From assembly GCA_016296045.1 (NCBI GenBank), contig JAEDKB010000137.1, forward strand, positions 1 to 5,251: 5,251 bases of DNA, read 5' to 3'. This DNA comes from Oscillospiraceae bacterium (lineage in GTDB: Bacteria > Bacillota > Clostridia > Oscillospirales > Oscillospiraceae). This document shows, piece by piece, positions 1-5,222 of the stretch. The notes beneath the pieces were generated by a model, which worked only from the letters and a program-made list of their open reading frames with translations, searched no databases and was not told the origin of the DNA. Position 1 is the first letter of the stretch, and every line of letters begins with the position of its first letter. The translations under genes and the position numbers were made by a program.

Positions 1-451
1 CACCCGAGGTCTTTTTTTGCGGCTTTGGCGCTGCCTGCTTGGGAGCGGAATACGCACCGGAAGCGGAGGCTTGTGCATTGACAGGCGGCGTATAAGTGCT
101 ATGCGGCGCTGTATAGGGGTTTTGTGCCGCGGTATAAGGCGGCTGCTGGGGATTGCTGGGAACATAAGCGCCCTGTGCGGAATATGGATTTACCGGCGTG
201 TTCTGCGGATTTTGCGGCTGAACGGGAGGACGGGGTGCGGCAGAAGGGCGGTAGCTCTCAGGCTGCTGCGGAATATAACCGTAGCTGCCGTAGGATGCAG
301 ACGGACGAGTATAATCCGTGCGCCGCGGAGCACTGCCATACTGCGGCGGTGAAGAAACAGGAGGGGTTTGAGAGGCTTCCTCTTTGGGCTGTTCCTCTTT
401 TTCGGCCTCCTGCCGGAATTCAGAATCAAAGGATGTATCGTTTTCGTTCAT
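1..451 (-). CDS. Pro/Gln/Tyr-rich N-terminal region of a protein cut by the window edge (possibly an HtrA-type membrane-anchored protease)
   Basis: Only the first 150 codons are present; the gene continues past the left edge. The ATG at 451-449 follows an AAAGGAG ribosome binding site (466-460) with an 8-nt spacer. The protein opens with an acidic stretch (MNENDTSFDSEF, then EAEKEEQPKEE to about residue 25). From about residue 29 it is low complexity, rich in Pro, Gln, Tyr, Ser and Ala, with NPY[ST]A recurring at about 89 and 111, and it turns basic (PKPQKK) near residues 143-147. No folded domain, signal peptide or membrane segment is visible. Long disordered cytosolic heads of this kind, ending in a basic patch, precede the membrane anchor of HtrA/DegP-like serine proteases in many Clostridia, so that is my best guess. 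It could equally be another single-pass membrane or cell-envelope protein. The reading frame is sure; the product is not. Confidence 0.6.
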   Translation of the reverse strand, partial: MNENDTSFDSEFRQEAEKEEQPKEEASQTPPVSSPPQYGSAPRRTDYTRPSASYGSYGYIPQQPESYRPSAAPRPPVQPQNPQNTPVNPYSAQGAYVPSNPQQPPYTAAQNPYTAPHSTYTPPVNAQASASGAYSAPKQAAPKPQKKTSG

Positions 452-466
452 AGGAGAAACTCCTTT
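452..466 (-). promoter_or_regulatory. Ribosome binding site inside a small hairpin, next to the start codon of the Pro-rich protein gene
   Basis: On the minus strand AAAGGAG (466-460) is the Shine-Dalgarno sequence. Its AGGAG (464-460) can pair with CTCCT (456-452), which directly touches the ATG, leaving a 3-nt TTT loop. The pairing is perfect but only 5 bp long. It could dampen translation initiation, or it may be chance in a purine-rich leader. Confidence 0.45.
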
Positions 467-558
467 CGCTGTTTGGATTTAACCCTATCATAAAGATCAT
501 TTGTTACCGAATTATGTCGGGGAATCAAACGAATCTTAAATTCAAAGTTAAAAATCAG
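452..558 (-). other. 107-bp intergenic gap; possible weak promoter, no clear terminator
   Basis: This gap separates the desulfidase stop codon from the downstream Pro-rich protein gene on the same strand. A TATGAT hexamer (minus, 492-487) could be a -10 box for the downstream gene, but no good -35 box lies 16-18 bp upstream of it. I see no GC-rich hairpin followed by a T-run that would end the desulfidase transcript; the only small dyad is CCGA/TCGG around 509-522. Read-through from the upstream operon is therefore possible. Confidence 0.3.
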
Positions 559-1842
559 TTACAGACAATGTTGTTCCTGCATAATATGAAGGATGGTGCT
601 GTCCGTCTGACGCATGCCTTGCTGGGCGAGCACGCCGACATTGGCAATGGTATCGTCAACGCTTTCCGCAACAATTCCTTCACCGCTGCGGAATTCCTTA
701 TGATGCAGGTACATACGGTAGCCCATGATGCCCGCGTCAACGGCAGCGGCAATTTTGGCTGCACAGGAGGGCTTTGCACCGTCACAGATGGTACCGGAGA
801 GGATTGCGACGGCATTGACAACGGTGTGCGCGACGGCAGAGAAGCCGCCGCCGAGCAGATAGCAGATGCCGGCACCCGCGCCAACCCCTGCGGAGATCGC
901 GCCGCAGTAGGCAGACAGTCTGCCGATGCCGCTCTTTTGATGGATCGTCACAAGATCGGACACGATCAGAGCGCGGCAGAGCTGCTCCTGCGTGGCACCG
1001 ATCTGACGCGCATAGACCACAACGGGAAGGCAGGCGGTAATGCCCTGATTGCCGGAGCCGGAAAGGATCACGACAGGCATTTCACAGCCGCTCATACGGG
1101 CATCCGAGCCGGCAGCCGCGTAGGCCTTTGCCTTCTGCTTGATATCATCACCATAATCTTCAAATAAAATACGTCCGATCTGTGCGCCCCATGCGCCGCG
1201 CAGCCCTTCCTCCGCAATGGCGGAATTATATTCGACCTGACGCAGCAGAAGCGCCTGAATCGGTTCAAGCGGGACGGTATCGGCAAAGCGTACGATGTCC
1301 TCCACGTTCAGGCAGCTTTTGTCGGTCATGTGCTCCTCTGCGGCATCCACCACGGGCAGATTGCACAGAACCTCACCGTCATGCTCCATACGGACGATGT
1401 TGGTGTGGTGGTTTGTAATGCGGACTCTTGCGCTGTGCGTGCCTGCAAAGGCATGAATATCAATATCCAGCTTGCAGGGAGAGTCGCCGCAGGCAATATC
1501 GATCTGCGTACGATTCAGGAAATCGTCCAGTTCCGCAAGCTTTTCTTCCGGAATATCCGCAATGACCTGCAGGTCGCGCTCCGGATCGCCCGCAACCATG
1601 CCGGCGGCGATGGCAGGACGGATTCCCTTGCGTCCGCCGGTGTTCGGAACGACAACGCTCTTGACATTTTTCAAAATATTGCCGCTGACAATCACGGCAA
1701 TCCGCTCCGGCAGGCAGCCGAGCAGTTTTCCGGTTTTCGCGGCGCAGTAGGCAATGGCGATCGGCTCGGTGCAGCCGGTTGCCGGAACGAGCTCTTCCTC
1801 CAAAATGGCGATGTAATTCTTTATAATGTTCTCACTCAGCAT
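559..1842 (-). CDS. L-cysteine desulfidase / serine dehydratase alpha-like protein (UPF0597, CyuA/YhaM family)
   Basis: The product has 427 residues, close to the usual length of about 430 for UPF0597. Members such as E. coli CyuA (YhaM) and the M. jannaschii desulfidase split L-cysteine to pyruvate, ammonia and sulfide with an oxygen-sensitive [4Fe-4S] cluster; the fold is related to iron-sulfur L-serine dehydratases. Visible signatures are PATGCTEPIA at 20-29 (Cys24), NTGGRKG at 67-73, SGSGNQG at 261-267, SAYCGA at 310-315 (Cys313) and TICDGAKPSC at 351-360 (Cys353, Cys360). Cys24, Cys313 and Cys353 are the likely cluster or active-site cysteines, and the 40-residue spacing of the last two fits the archaeal enzyme as I recall it. 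No signal peptide is seen, so it should be cytosolic. The ATG is preceded by only a weak GTGG, and the upstream regulator gene ends 14 bp before it, so translational coupling is likely. Serine rather than cysteine as the main substrate cannot be excluded. Confidence 0.92.
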   Translation of the reverse strand: MLSENIIKNYIAILEEELVPATGCTEPIAIAYCAAKTGKLLGCLPERIAVIVSGNILKNVKSVVVPNTGGRKGIRPAIAAGMVAGDPERDLQVIADIPEEKLAELDDFLNRTQIDIACGDSPCKLDIDIHAFAGTHSARVRITNHHTNIVRMEHDGEVLCNLPVVDAAEEHMTDKSCLNVEDIVRFADTVPLEPIQALLLRQVEYNSAIAEEGLRGAWGAQIGRILFEDYGDDIKQKAKAYAAAGSDARMSGCEMPVVILSGSGNQGITACLPVVVYARQIGATQEQLCRALIVSDLVTIHQKSGIGRLSAYCGAISAGVGAGAGICYLLGGGFSAVAHTVVNAVAILSGTICDGAKPSCAAKIAAAVDAGIMGYRMYLHHKEFRSGEGIVAESVDDTIANVGVLAQQGMRQTDSTILHIMQEQHCL

Positions 1843-1856
1843 AAAACCACGCTTTC

Positions 1857-2447
1857 TTATTGTATGTTTTTTCTGCGGAAGTATTTGAGCAGATAGAACA
1901 AAATGAGCAGAACCTCCAAAACGGCACAGATGACAAACAGCAAAAATACGCCCTCAATTTGCAGCGAAAGAACCAAGCTCAGTCCGATCCCCCAGAGGAT
2001 CAGGCTGCAGGAGATGACCTGCGCGATTCTTCCCCACCAGAGAGCACTGAAGACCTGACAAACGATGCCGGTGATCGGAATTCCGTAGATGAATACAAGC
2101 CATGCCCACGGAGACAATACGTTTAATATTTTTGCAAGGCAAAACAGCGTGGTCATCACCAGCCATACCAATCCGACGGACAGAAGGTTTACGATCAAAT
2201 GGCGCGTGGCGGCTTTGGGAACCTTTTTTTGACGCAAAAGATCCTGAACGGTAATATGGTAAAGATCTGCAATTTTGGAGAGAATAAAAATATCCGGCGT
2301 TCCCTCTGCCCGTTCCCACTTGGAGACGGATTTGTCGGAATAATTGAGCTTTTCCGCCAGATCCGCCTGGGTATCTCCGTTTTGTTTCCGGTAATAAGCA
2401 ATGTTTTCTGCAATGCGCTGCTGCAGCAATTCTTCAGATTCGTGCAT
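1857..2447 (-). CDS. XRE-family helix-turn-helix regulator with four C-terminal membrane segments
   Basis: The product has 196 residues. Residues about 11-67 form a Cro/C1-type DNA-binding domain; the recognition region runs through TQADLAEKLNYSDKSVSKWE (26-45), followed by the typical GTPDI and a leucine-rich last helix. After a basic linker (RQKKVPKAATRH, 72-83) come four hydrophobic stretches at about 84-108, 112-134, 141-161 and 164-187, and a basic tail (FRRKNIQ). This makes it a membrane-tethered one-component regulator, a layout frequent in Firmicutes; its signal is not known. The start follows a good AGGAAGGAA (2462-2454). It sits directly upstream of the desulfidase gene on the same strand with a 14-bp gap, suggesting one operon that it may control itself. 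A 15-bp palindrome about 50 bp upstream of its start is the best operator candidate. DNA binding is well supported; the target genes are inferred. Confidence 0.9.
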   Translation of the reverse strand: MHESEELLQQRIAENIAYYRKQNGDTQADLAEKLNYSDKSVSKWERAEGTPDIFILSKIADLYHITVQDLLRQKKVPKAATRHLIVNLLSVGLVWLVMTTLFCLAKILNVLSPWAWLVFIYGIPITGIVCQVFSALWWGRIAQVISCSLILWGIGLSLVLSLQIEGVFLLFVICAVLEVLLILFYLLKYFRRKNIQ

Positions 2448-2492
2448 AGTGATTTCCTTCCTGTCGGTGACGCAAAGGCTTGAAATGACTGG

Positions 2493-2498
2493 ATTCTA
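2493..2498 (-). promoter_or_regulatory. Possible -10 box (TAGAAT) for the XRE regulator-desulfidase operon
   Basis: TAGAAT on the minus strand matches TATAAT at 5 of 6 positions and would give a leader of roughly 35-40 nt before the regulator ATG. The region 17 bp upstream (GGAGAA) is a poor -35 box, so the promoter may need an activator or lie elsewhere. The box overlaps the 15-bp palindrome. Confidence 0.3.
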
Positions 2499-2509
2499 CT
2501 GTCAGTAGA
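2495..2509. promoter_or_regulatory. Perfect 15-bp palindrome, candidate operator
   Basis: TCTACTG and CAGTAGA form a perfect 7+1+7 dyad (2495-2501 and 2503-2509, central T at 2502). It lies upstream of the XRE regulator gene, overlapping its possible -10 box, where a Cro/C1-type repressor dimer would block transcription. The symmetry is seen directly; binding by the neighbouring regulator is inferred. The A/T-rich stem and lack of a T-run argue against a terminator. Confidence 0.5.
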
Positions 2510-2514
2510 GAGGC

Positions 2515-2539
2515 TTTCTCCGGCTCGTGGAGGGAGAAA
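2515..2539. repeat. 7-bp inverted repeat in the divergent control region
   Basis: TTTCTCC (2515-2521) is the exact reverse complement of GGAGAAA (2533-2539), with 11 bp between. It lies just outside the 15-bp palindrome and between the two divergent promoters. It may be a second protein-binding site or part of the leader; the evidence is symmetry only. Confidence 0.3.
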
Positions 2540-2547
2540 TCGGATTG

Positions 2548-2601
2548 GTGGCGTGACAAATTGGGCATTGTGTATCTATACTTGGAAAAAAGGCACGCCA
2601 C
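2548..2601. repeat. 8-bp inverted repeat bracketing the PAP2-like gene promoter
   Basis: GTGGCGTG (2548-2555) and CACGCCAC (2594-2601) are exact reverse complements with 38 bp between. The left arm overlaps the -35 box and the right arm lies just past the expected transcription start. The arrangement suggests paired protein sites or a regulatory loop, but no known binding motif is recognised. Confidence 0.35.
2553..2582 (+). promoter_or_regulatory. Sigma-A-type promoter of the PAP2-like gene
   Basis: GTGACA (2553-2558; 5 of 6 to TTGACA) and TATACT (2577-2582; 5 of 6 to TATAAT) are separated by 18 bp. Transcription should begin near 2589, leaving room for the AAAGGAG at 2605-2611. This placement rules out translation from the in-frame GTG at 2553. 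Confidence 0.55.
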
Positions 2602-2621
2602 AAAAAAGGAGCAAATGGATT

Positions 2622-3200
2622 ATGACCAACAAATTTGCAAAATGTATTCGAATTCTGACCACCGCGCCGGTCTTTGCAATCCTCCTGTGCTCGCTGCTGT
2701 ATGCTCTGTTGCCGGACGGATTCGCGTCGGTCGGGCACTATCTGACAGCGCTGGGATTTCTTGCCGGATTGCCGCTGCTGGCATATCCGATATCGTTTAT
2801 GGTTCCGTCTCTTCGAAAAAAGGGCAGAGACGGTCAGAGAAATCTGGCGGTTGTTTTTTCCGTCATCGGCTATGTCGGCGGATTTCTTTTTGCAATGCTG
2901 TGCGGCGGAACGGCAACGGAAAAGGTGCTGTTCGGCACATATCTGATCTCCGGAATCGGAATTGCCCTTTGCACGCTGCTGCATTTCAAGGCCAGCGGTC
3001 ACACCTGCGGCTGCTCCGGCCCCATCGCAATGCTTGCAACCTTCGCCAGCCCGTGGTTCCTGCTGGGATATCTGCTGCTCACGCCGATCATCTGGTCAAG
3101 CAAAAAGCTCGGCCGACATTCCGGAGCGCAGCTTCTTGCCGGAGCCTTGATTCCGGTTCTTGCGATGTTCCTTTGCCGCATGATATTTATTCTTCGGTGA
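2622..3200 (+). CDS. PAP2-superfamily-like small integral membrane protein
   Basis: The product has 192 residues when started at ATG 2622, which follows AAAGGAG (2605-2611) with a 10-nt spacer. Upstream in-frame codons to a GTG at 2553 overlap the promoter and are excluded. Hydrophobic segments lie at about 11-30, 40-61, 76-95, 102-121, 134-157 and 170-190, so it is a polytopic inner-membrane protein. Three short signatures recall the PAP2 phosphatase active site: K66-X6-R73 (motif 1, with Asn in place of Pro after Arg), KASGHTCG at 123-130 with His127 (motif 2, PSGH-like, close to the KISAH type of some Firmicutes proteins), and GRHSGAQLLAGAL at 164-176 with His166 (motif 3, where Gln170 replaces the usual Asp). 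PAP2 enzymes remove phosphate from lipid phosphates or isoprenyl pyrophosphates. Assignment rests on motif order and topology; loss of the Asp makes activity uncertain. Confidence 0.7.
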   Translation: MTNKFAKCIRILTTAPVFAILLCSLLYALLPDGFASVGHYLTALGFLAGLPLLAYPISFMVPSLRKKGRDGQRNLAVVFSVIGYVGGFLFAMLCGGTATEKVLFGTYLISGIGIALCTLLHFKASGHTCGCSGPIAMLATFASPWFLLGYLLLTPIIWSSKKLGRHSGAQLLAGALIPVLAMFLCRMIFILR

Positions 3201-3210
3201 TATTATATCA
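3198..3210. repeat. 13-bp A/T-rich palindrome over the PAP2-like stop codon
   Basis: TGATAT and ATATCA form a perfect 6+1+6 dyad that includes the TGA stop codon. It is too A/T-rich and lacks a T-run, so it is not an intrinsic terminator. It may be chance. The following stretch to about 3265 holds nothing else I recognise. Confidence 0.3.
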
Positions 3211-3265
3211 AAAATCATTGAGAATTCAAGTGGTAGAAACGCCGGAGAATTGTGAAACAGCATTG

Positions 3266-3296
3266 TTGACTTTTGAATCGGTTGCGCGTATATGAT
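3266..3296 (+). promoter_or_regulatory. Sigma-A-like promoter in the intergenic gap, pointing at the structured segment
   Basis: TTGACT (3266-3271; 5 of 6 to consensus) is followed by TATATG after 17 bp (3289-3294) or TATGAT after 19 bp (3291-3296; 5 of 6). The expected start, about 3301-3303, falls exactly at the first base of the hairpin that begins at 3302. No open reading frame with a ribosome binding site follows, so the promoter would drive a non-coding transcript. Confidence 0.45.
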
Positions 3297-3301
3297 TGTT
3301 T

Positions 3302-3373
3302 GAAGCTTTTGCGTCAGTAGTTTCCAACCACGCAAGCAGTTGGGGATTCGCCTGCGCGAAAGCTTCGTTTTTT
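3302..3373 (+). ncRNA. Candidate structured small RNA of about 72 nt ending in T6 (or an extended terminator of the PAP2-like gene)
   Basis: The segment folds almost end to end. The outer stem is 3302-3313 with 3355-3366, 12 pairs including one G-U. CAG (3315-3317) then pairs with CTG (3352-3354), and an inner stem pairs 3319-3328 with 3339-3348 (core CCAAC/GTTGG, with G-U pairs outside it) around a 10-nt loop. One G and six T follow (3368-3373), as in intrinsic termination. A sigma-A-like promoter ends about 6-8 bp before the fold starts, so a free-standing transcript is plausible. The simplest alternative is a long terminator for the PAP2-like gene, whose stop codon lies about 100 bp upstream. 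It matches no RNA family that I recognise, and it lacks tRNA features. Confidence 0.4.
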
Positions 3374-3384
3374 ACACAGCAAAA

Positions 3385-3428
3385 CACCCCATTTGTTTGT
3401 CGTTTCCGTACGTCTCACAAATGGGGTG
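3385..3428 (-). terminator. 12-bp perfect hairpin, probable terminator of the FAD/Rieske oxidoreductase gene
   Basis: CACCCCATTTGT (3385-3396) and ACAAATGGGGTG (3417-3428) pair perfectly around a 20-nt loop. Read on the minus strand, the stem lies 32 bp past the oxidoreductase stop codon and is followed directly by TTTT. The T-run is short and the loop long, so termination may be incomplete. Read on the plus strand no T-run follows, so it would serve mainly the minus-strand gene. Confidence 0.6.
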
Positions 3429-3459
3429 CTGTTCAGCAGTGTATTCTTTTGTAATATAA

Positions 3460-4776
3460 TTATAAATTGTCGATTTTCAGGTCAGCGGTGGCAGGGTTGT
3501 CAATCAGCTCGCCGTCGGCCGTAAAGCGCGAACCGTGGCAGGGGCAGTCCCACGTTTGCTCCTCCCGATTCCATTTCAGGGCGCAGCCGAGATGGGGACA
3601 ACGCTTTTTCGACGGCATGATCAGATTTTTGACTGCCTCAAAGCCATTGATTGCAAGCTGCGGCCGTAGGATGCTTCTTGACGGAGAGAAAACCCGCGCA
3701 TACGGATTGTCTTTCCCCTGTACCATATCGCTGAGAATCATGGCGGAAACCATGGAGGAGGTCATGCCCCACTTATTAAAGCCTGTCGCAACATAAAGAT
3801 CGGGAGTTCGGGAGGAATAATTCCCGATATACGGAATGTCATCGAGCGTCATACAGTCCTGCGTTGCCCAGCGATAGCGAATCTGTGCCGATGGGTATTC
3901 GCGTGCGGCAAAATCCTCCAGCACACGCCATGCTCCGCCCTGCTTGCCGGTGCGATGGCTTCCGCCGCCGAGCAAAAGCAGGTCGCCGGCATTTCGAAAG
4001 GACAGTCCGGACGCGTCTTCGTCTGCATACATGCCGGAAACGTCCTGTGCATCGGACAGCGCAATCACATACGACCGATCCTGATACATTTTCAGGTAGT
4101 AGCTGCCATGCTTGTTCAGCAGAGGAAAGTGTGTTGCAACAATGATCTTTTTTGCGTCGATTCTGCCGCTGTCGGTTACTGCGGTCATGCCGAGCAATTC
4201 GCGCACCTTTGTTCTTTCGTAGATGCGGAGATTGCCCACAAAGGAGGCTGTGAATTTCAGCGGATGAAATTGTGCCTGTTTCGGAAATTGTACGGCGCCT
4301 GCCACTTCAAACGGCAGAGGAAGCGCATCGGCCCCCTTTGCAGGAATGCCCAGCTTTTGCAGGGCTGTAAGTTCTTTTTCAATTTTTGCGCGGTCGTGCA
4401 GGCTGTAAATATAGGCATCTTTTTCCTCGAAATCGCAGGGGATATTTCGGCAGAGCTTCCGAAATTCCTCCAGCGCAGCTTCATTCGCATTCCAATACAT
4501 TTTTGTTTTTTCGGCTCCGAAGCGCCGAAGCATTCGTTCATAAATCAGACCGTGCTGGGAGGTGAGCTTCGCCGTCGTATTTTTTGTAATGCCGCAGCAG
4601 ATGCGATCCGCTTCCACAAGGGCATAATCAACGCCCGCCCTCTGCAGGAGGCCGGCGCAAAGGATTCCTGCCATGCCGCCGCCGATAATCAGTACATCGA
4701 CCTTCAGATCATGCTTCAGGCTGCAAAACCTCGGCAGCGCTGCAGTATCTGACCATACAGAACCGATTTTTTTCAT
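3460..4776 (-). CDS. FAD-dependent oxidoreductase with C-terminal Rieske [2Fe-2S] domain (YhfW-like)
   Basis: The product has 438 residues from the ATG at 4776-4774, which follows GGGAG (4788-4784) with a 7-nt spacer. The N-terminal half is a DAO/glycine-oxidase type FAD domain: VDVLIIGGGMAG at 26-37 is the dinucleotide fold, with Glu55 as the expected ribose contact, and KKIIVATHFP at 209-218 is the second FAD motif. DLYVATGFNKWGMTSS at 326-341 is the C-terminal FAD-binding segment. The end is a Rieske domain: CPHLGC at 393-398 and CPCHGSRF at 411-418 give ligands Cys393, His395, Cys411 and His414, plus Cys398 and Cys413 for the disulfide of high-potential Rieske proteins. B. subtilis YhfW has this architecture; its substrate is unknown to me. 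A longer frame up to 4869 adds 31 residues but lacks a ribosome binding site. No signal peptide is seen, so it is probably cytosolic. It appears to stand alone as a transcription unit. Confidence 0.92.
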   Translation of the reverse strand: MKKIGSVWSDTAALPRFCSLKHDLKVDVLIIGGGMAGILCAGLLQRAGVDYALVEADRICCGITKNTTAKLTSQHGLIYERMLRRFGAEKTKMYWNANEAALEEFRKLCRNIPCDFEEKDAYIYSLHDRAKIEKELTALQKLGIPAKGADALPLPFEVAGAVQFPKQAQFHPLKFTASFVGNLRIYERTKVRELLGMTAVTDSGRIDAKKIIVATHFPLLNKHGSYYLKMYQDRSYVIALSDAQDVSGMYADEDASGLSFRNAGDLLLLGGGSHRTGKQGGAWRVLEDFAAREYPSAQIRYRWATQDCMTLDDIPYIGNYSSRTPDLYVATGFNKWGMTSSMVSAMILSDMVQGKDNPYARVFSPSRSILRPQLAINGFEAVKNLIMPSKKRCPHLGCALKWNREEQTWDCPCHGSRFTADGELIDNPATADLKIDNL

Positions 4777-4840
4777 GTGGATTCTCCCGTAACGTAATTT
4801 CTGCAAAAGCAGCAATTTCAGTTTTCCGCATCCGTGGAAG

Positions 4841-4870
4841 AATATACGAAACGCATGGAGGCTCTGCAAA
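4841..4870 (-). promoter_or_regulatory. Possible sigma-A promoter of the oxidoreductase gene
   Basis: On the minus strand TTTGCA (4870-4865; 4 of 6) and TATATT (4846-4841; 5 of 6) are spaced by 18 bp, giving a leader of roughly 55-60 nt. A second option, TTTACA (4917-4912), is followed by a poorer -10 near 4894. Either would diverge from the riboswitch promoter. Confidence 0.35.
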
Positions 4871-4968
4871 TCATGTTTTATTCGAGATATATCAGAACTG
4901 CGTACTTTATTTGTAAAATCGGTATTGATATGTACGAAAAATTACCTTATATTTTTTAATAAAAGGGC

Positions 4969-4996
4969 TTGACATATGGAAAAATCTTCGTATAAT
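4969..4996 (+). promoter_or_regulatory. Consensus sigma-A promoter driving the lysine riboswitch leader
   Basis: TTGACA (4969-4974) and TATAAT (4991-4996) are both perfect consensus hexamers, 16 bp apart. An A/T-rich tract (about 4936-4964) lies just upstream and may act as an UP element. Transcription should begin around 5003, about 15 nt before the first riboswitch helix. Such a strong promoter suits a leader controlled by attenuation. Confidence 0.9.
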
Positions 4997-5017
4997 ATCC
5001 CTAACAACTGAATTTTC

Positions 5018-5182
5018 ATGATAGAGGCGCGGCTAAAAAGAGTACCCGTTTTGCAACAGGCAACGCAAGCGGCGAAAGGGTTGGCTGCCGAGGAATTACA
5101 TTCGCTGCCTGGCGGTGTAATATCCGGGCTGTCGGAGAATATCCGGCGGACTGTCGTTCGGAAACGAACGGAGAGCTGTCAT
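5018..5182 (+). ncRNA. Lysine riboswitch (L box) aptamer
   Basis: The aptamer is about 165 nt, the usual size. It carries the L-box core blocks in order: AGAGGCGCGG (5023-5032), AAGAGTA (5038-5044), GGCGAAAGG (5071-5079), GCCGAGG (5087-5093), CTGTC (5151-5155) and GGAGAGCTGTCAT (5170-5182). P1 pairs 5018-5024 with 5176-5182. P2 includes GCGGC (5029-5033) with GCTGC (5084-5088). P3 pairs ATTACA (5095-5100) with TGTAAT (5116-5121). P5 is CGTTCG/CGAACG (5155-5160, 5165-5170) capped by GAAA. The L2-L3 kissing contact is visible as CAGGCA (5057-5062) with TGCCTG (5106-5111). It binds L-lysine and controls lysine biosynthesis or lysine transport genes; the target gene lies beyond the right edge. 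Confidence 0.96.
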
Positions 5183-5222
5183 AGTTTTCGGGGAAATCGT
5201 GCCATTTTCAGGAAGTTATGAC
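5178..5222 (+). promoter_or_regulatory. Antiterminator of the lysine riboswitch expression platform
   Basis: Bases 5178-5189 can pair with 5211-5222 in 12 consecutive pairs, three of them G-U. This helix uses most of the 3' strand of P1 (5178-5182) and the 5' half of the terminator stem, so it excludes both. Without lysine it should form and let transcription continue; lysine-stabilised P1 would break it. Confidence 0.75.

Noticed and set aside
514..1167. Open plus-strand frame of 217 codons opposite the desulfidase gene
   Set aside because: It lies wholly antisense to a well-conserved enzyme apart from its first few codons, has no good ribosome binding site, and its composition follows from the codon bias of the true gene.
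1330..1896. Open plus-strand frame of 188 codons across the regulator/desulfidase junction
   Set aside because: It is antisense to two recognised genes, with no ribosome binding site or recognisable motif.
2553..2621. GTG start giving a 215-residue PAP2-like protein
   Set aside because: The GTG is the first part of the probable -35 box, while the ATG at 2622 has an AAAGGAG at the right distance.
2561..3295. 244-codon plus-strand frame overlapping the PAP2-like gene
   Set aside because: It is a shifted frame of the PAP2-like gene with Arg/Ser-rich composition and no conserved motif, and its start falls inside the promoter.
3302..3373. tRNA-like element in the intergenic gap
   Set aside because: The long outer stem, missing anticodon arm and missing T-loop GTTCGA pattern do not fit a tRNA cloverleaf.
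3955..4752. Open plus-strand frame of 265 codons opposite the oxidoreductase gene
   Set aside because: It is antisense to a clear FAD/Rieske protein; its sequence shows no domain or plausible start signal.
4777..4869. Upstream extension of the oxidoreductase by 31 residues with a hydrophobic stretch resembling a signal peptide
   Set aside because: The downstream ATG at 4776 has a proper GGGAG at 7 nt and places the FAD fold at the usual distance from the N-terminus; the extension overlaps the likely promoter.
5018..5221. 67-codon open frame starting ATGATAGAG
   Set aside because: It runs through the lysine riboswitch and its terminator stem; the ATG is part of helix P1 and has no ribosome binding site.
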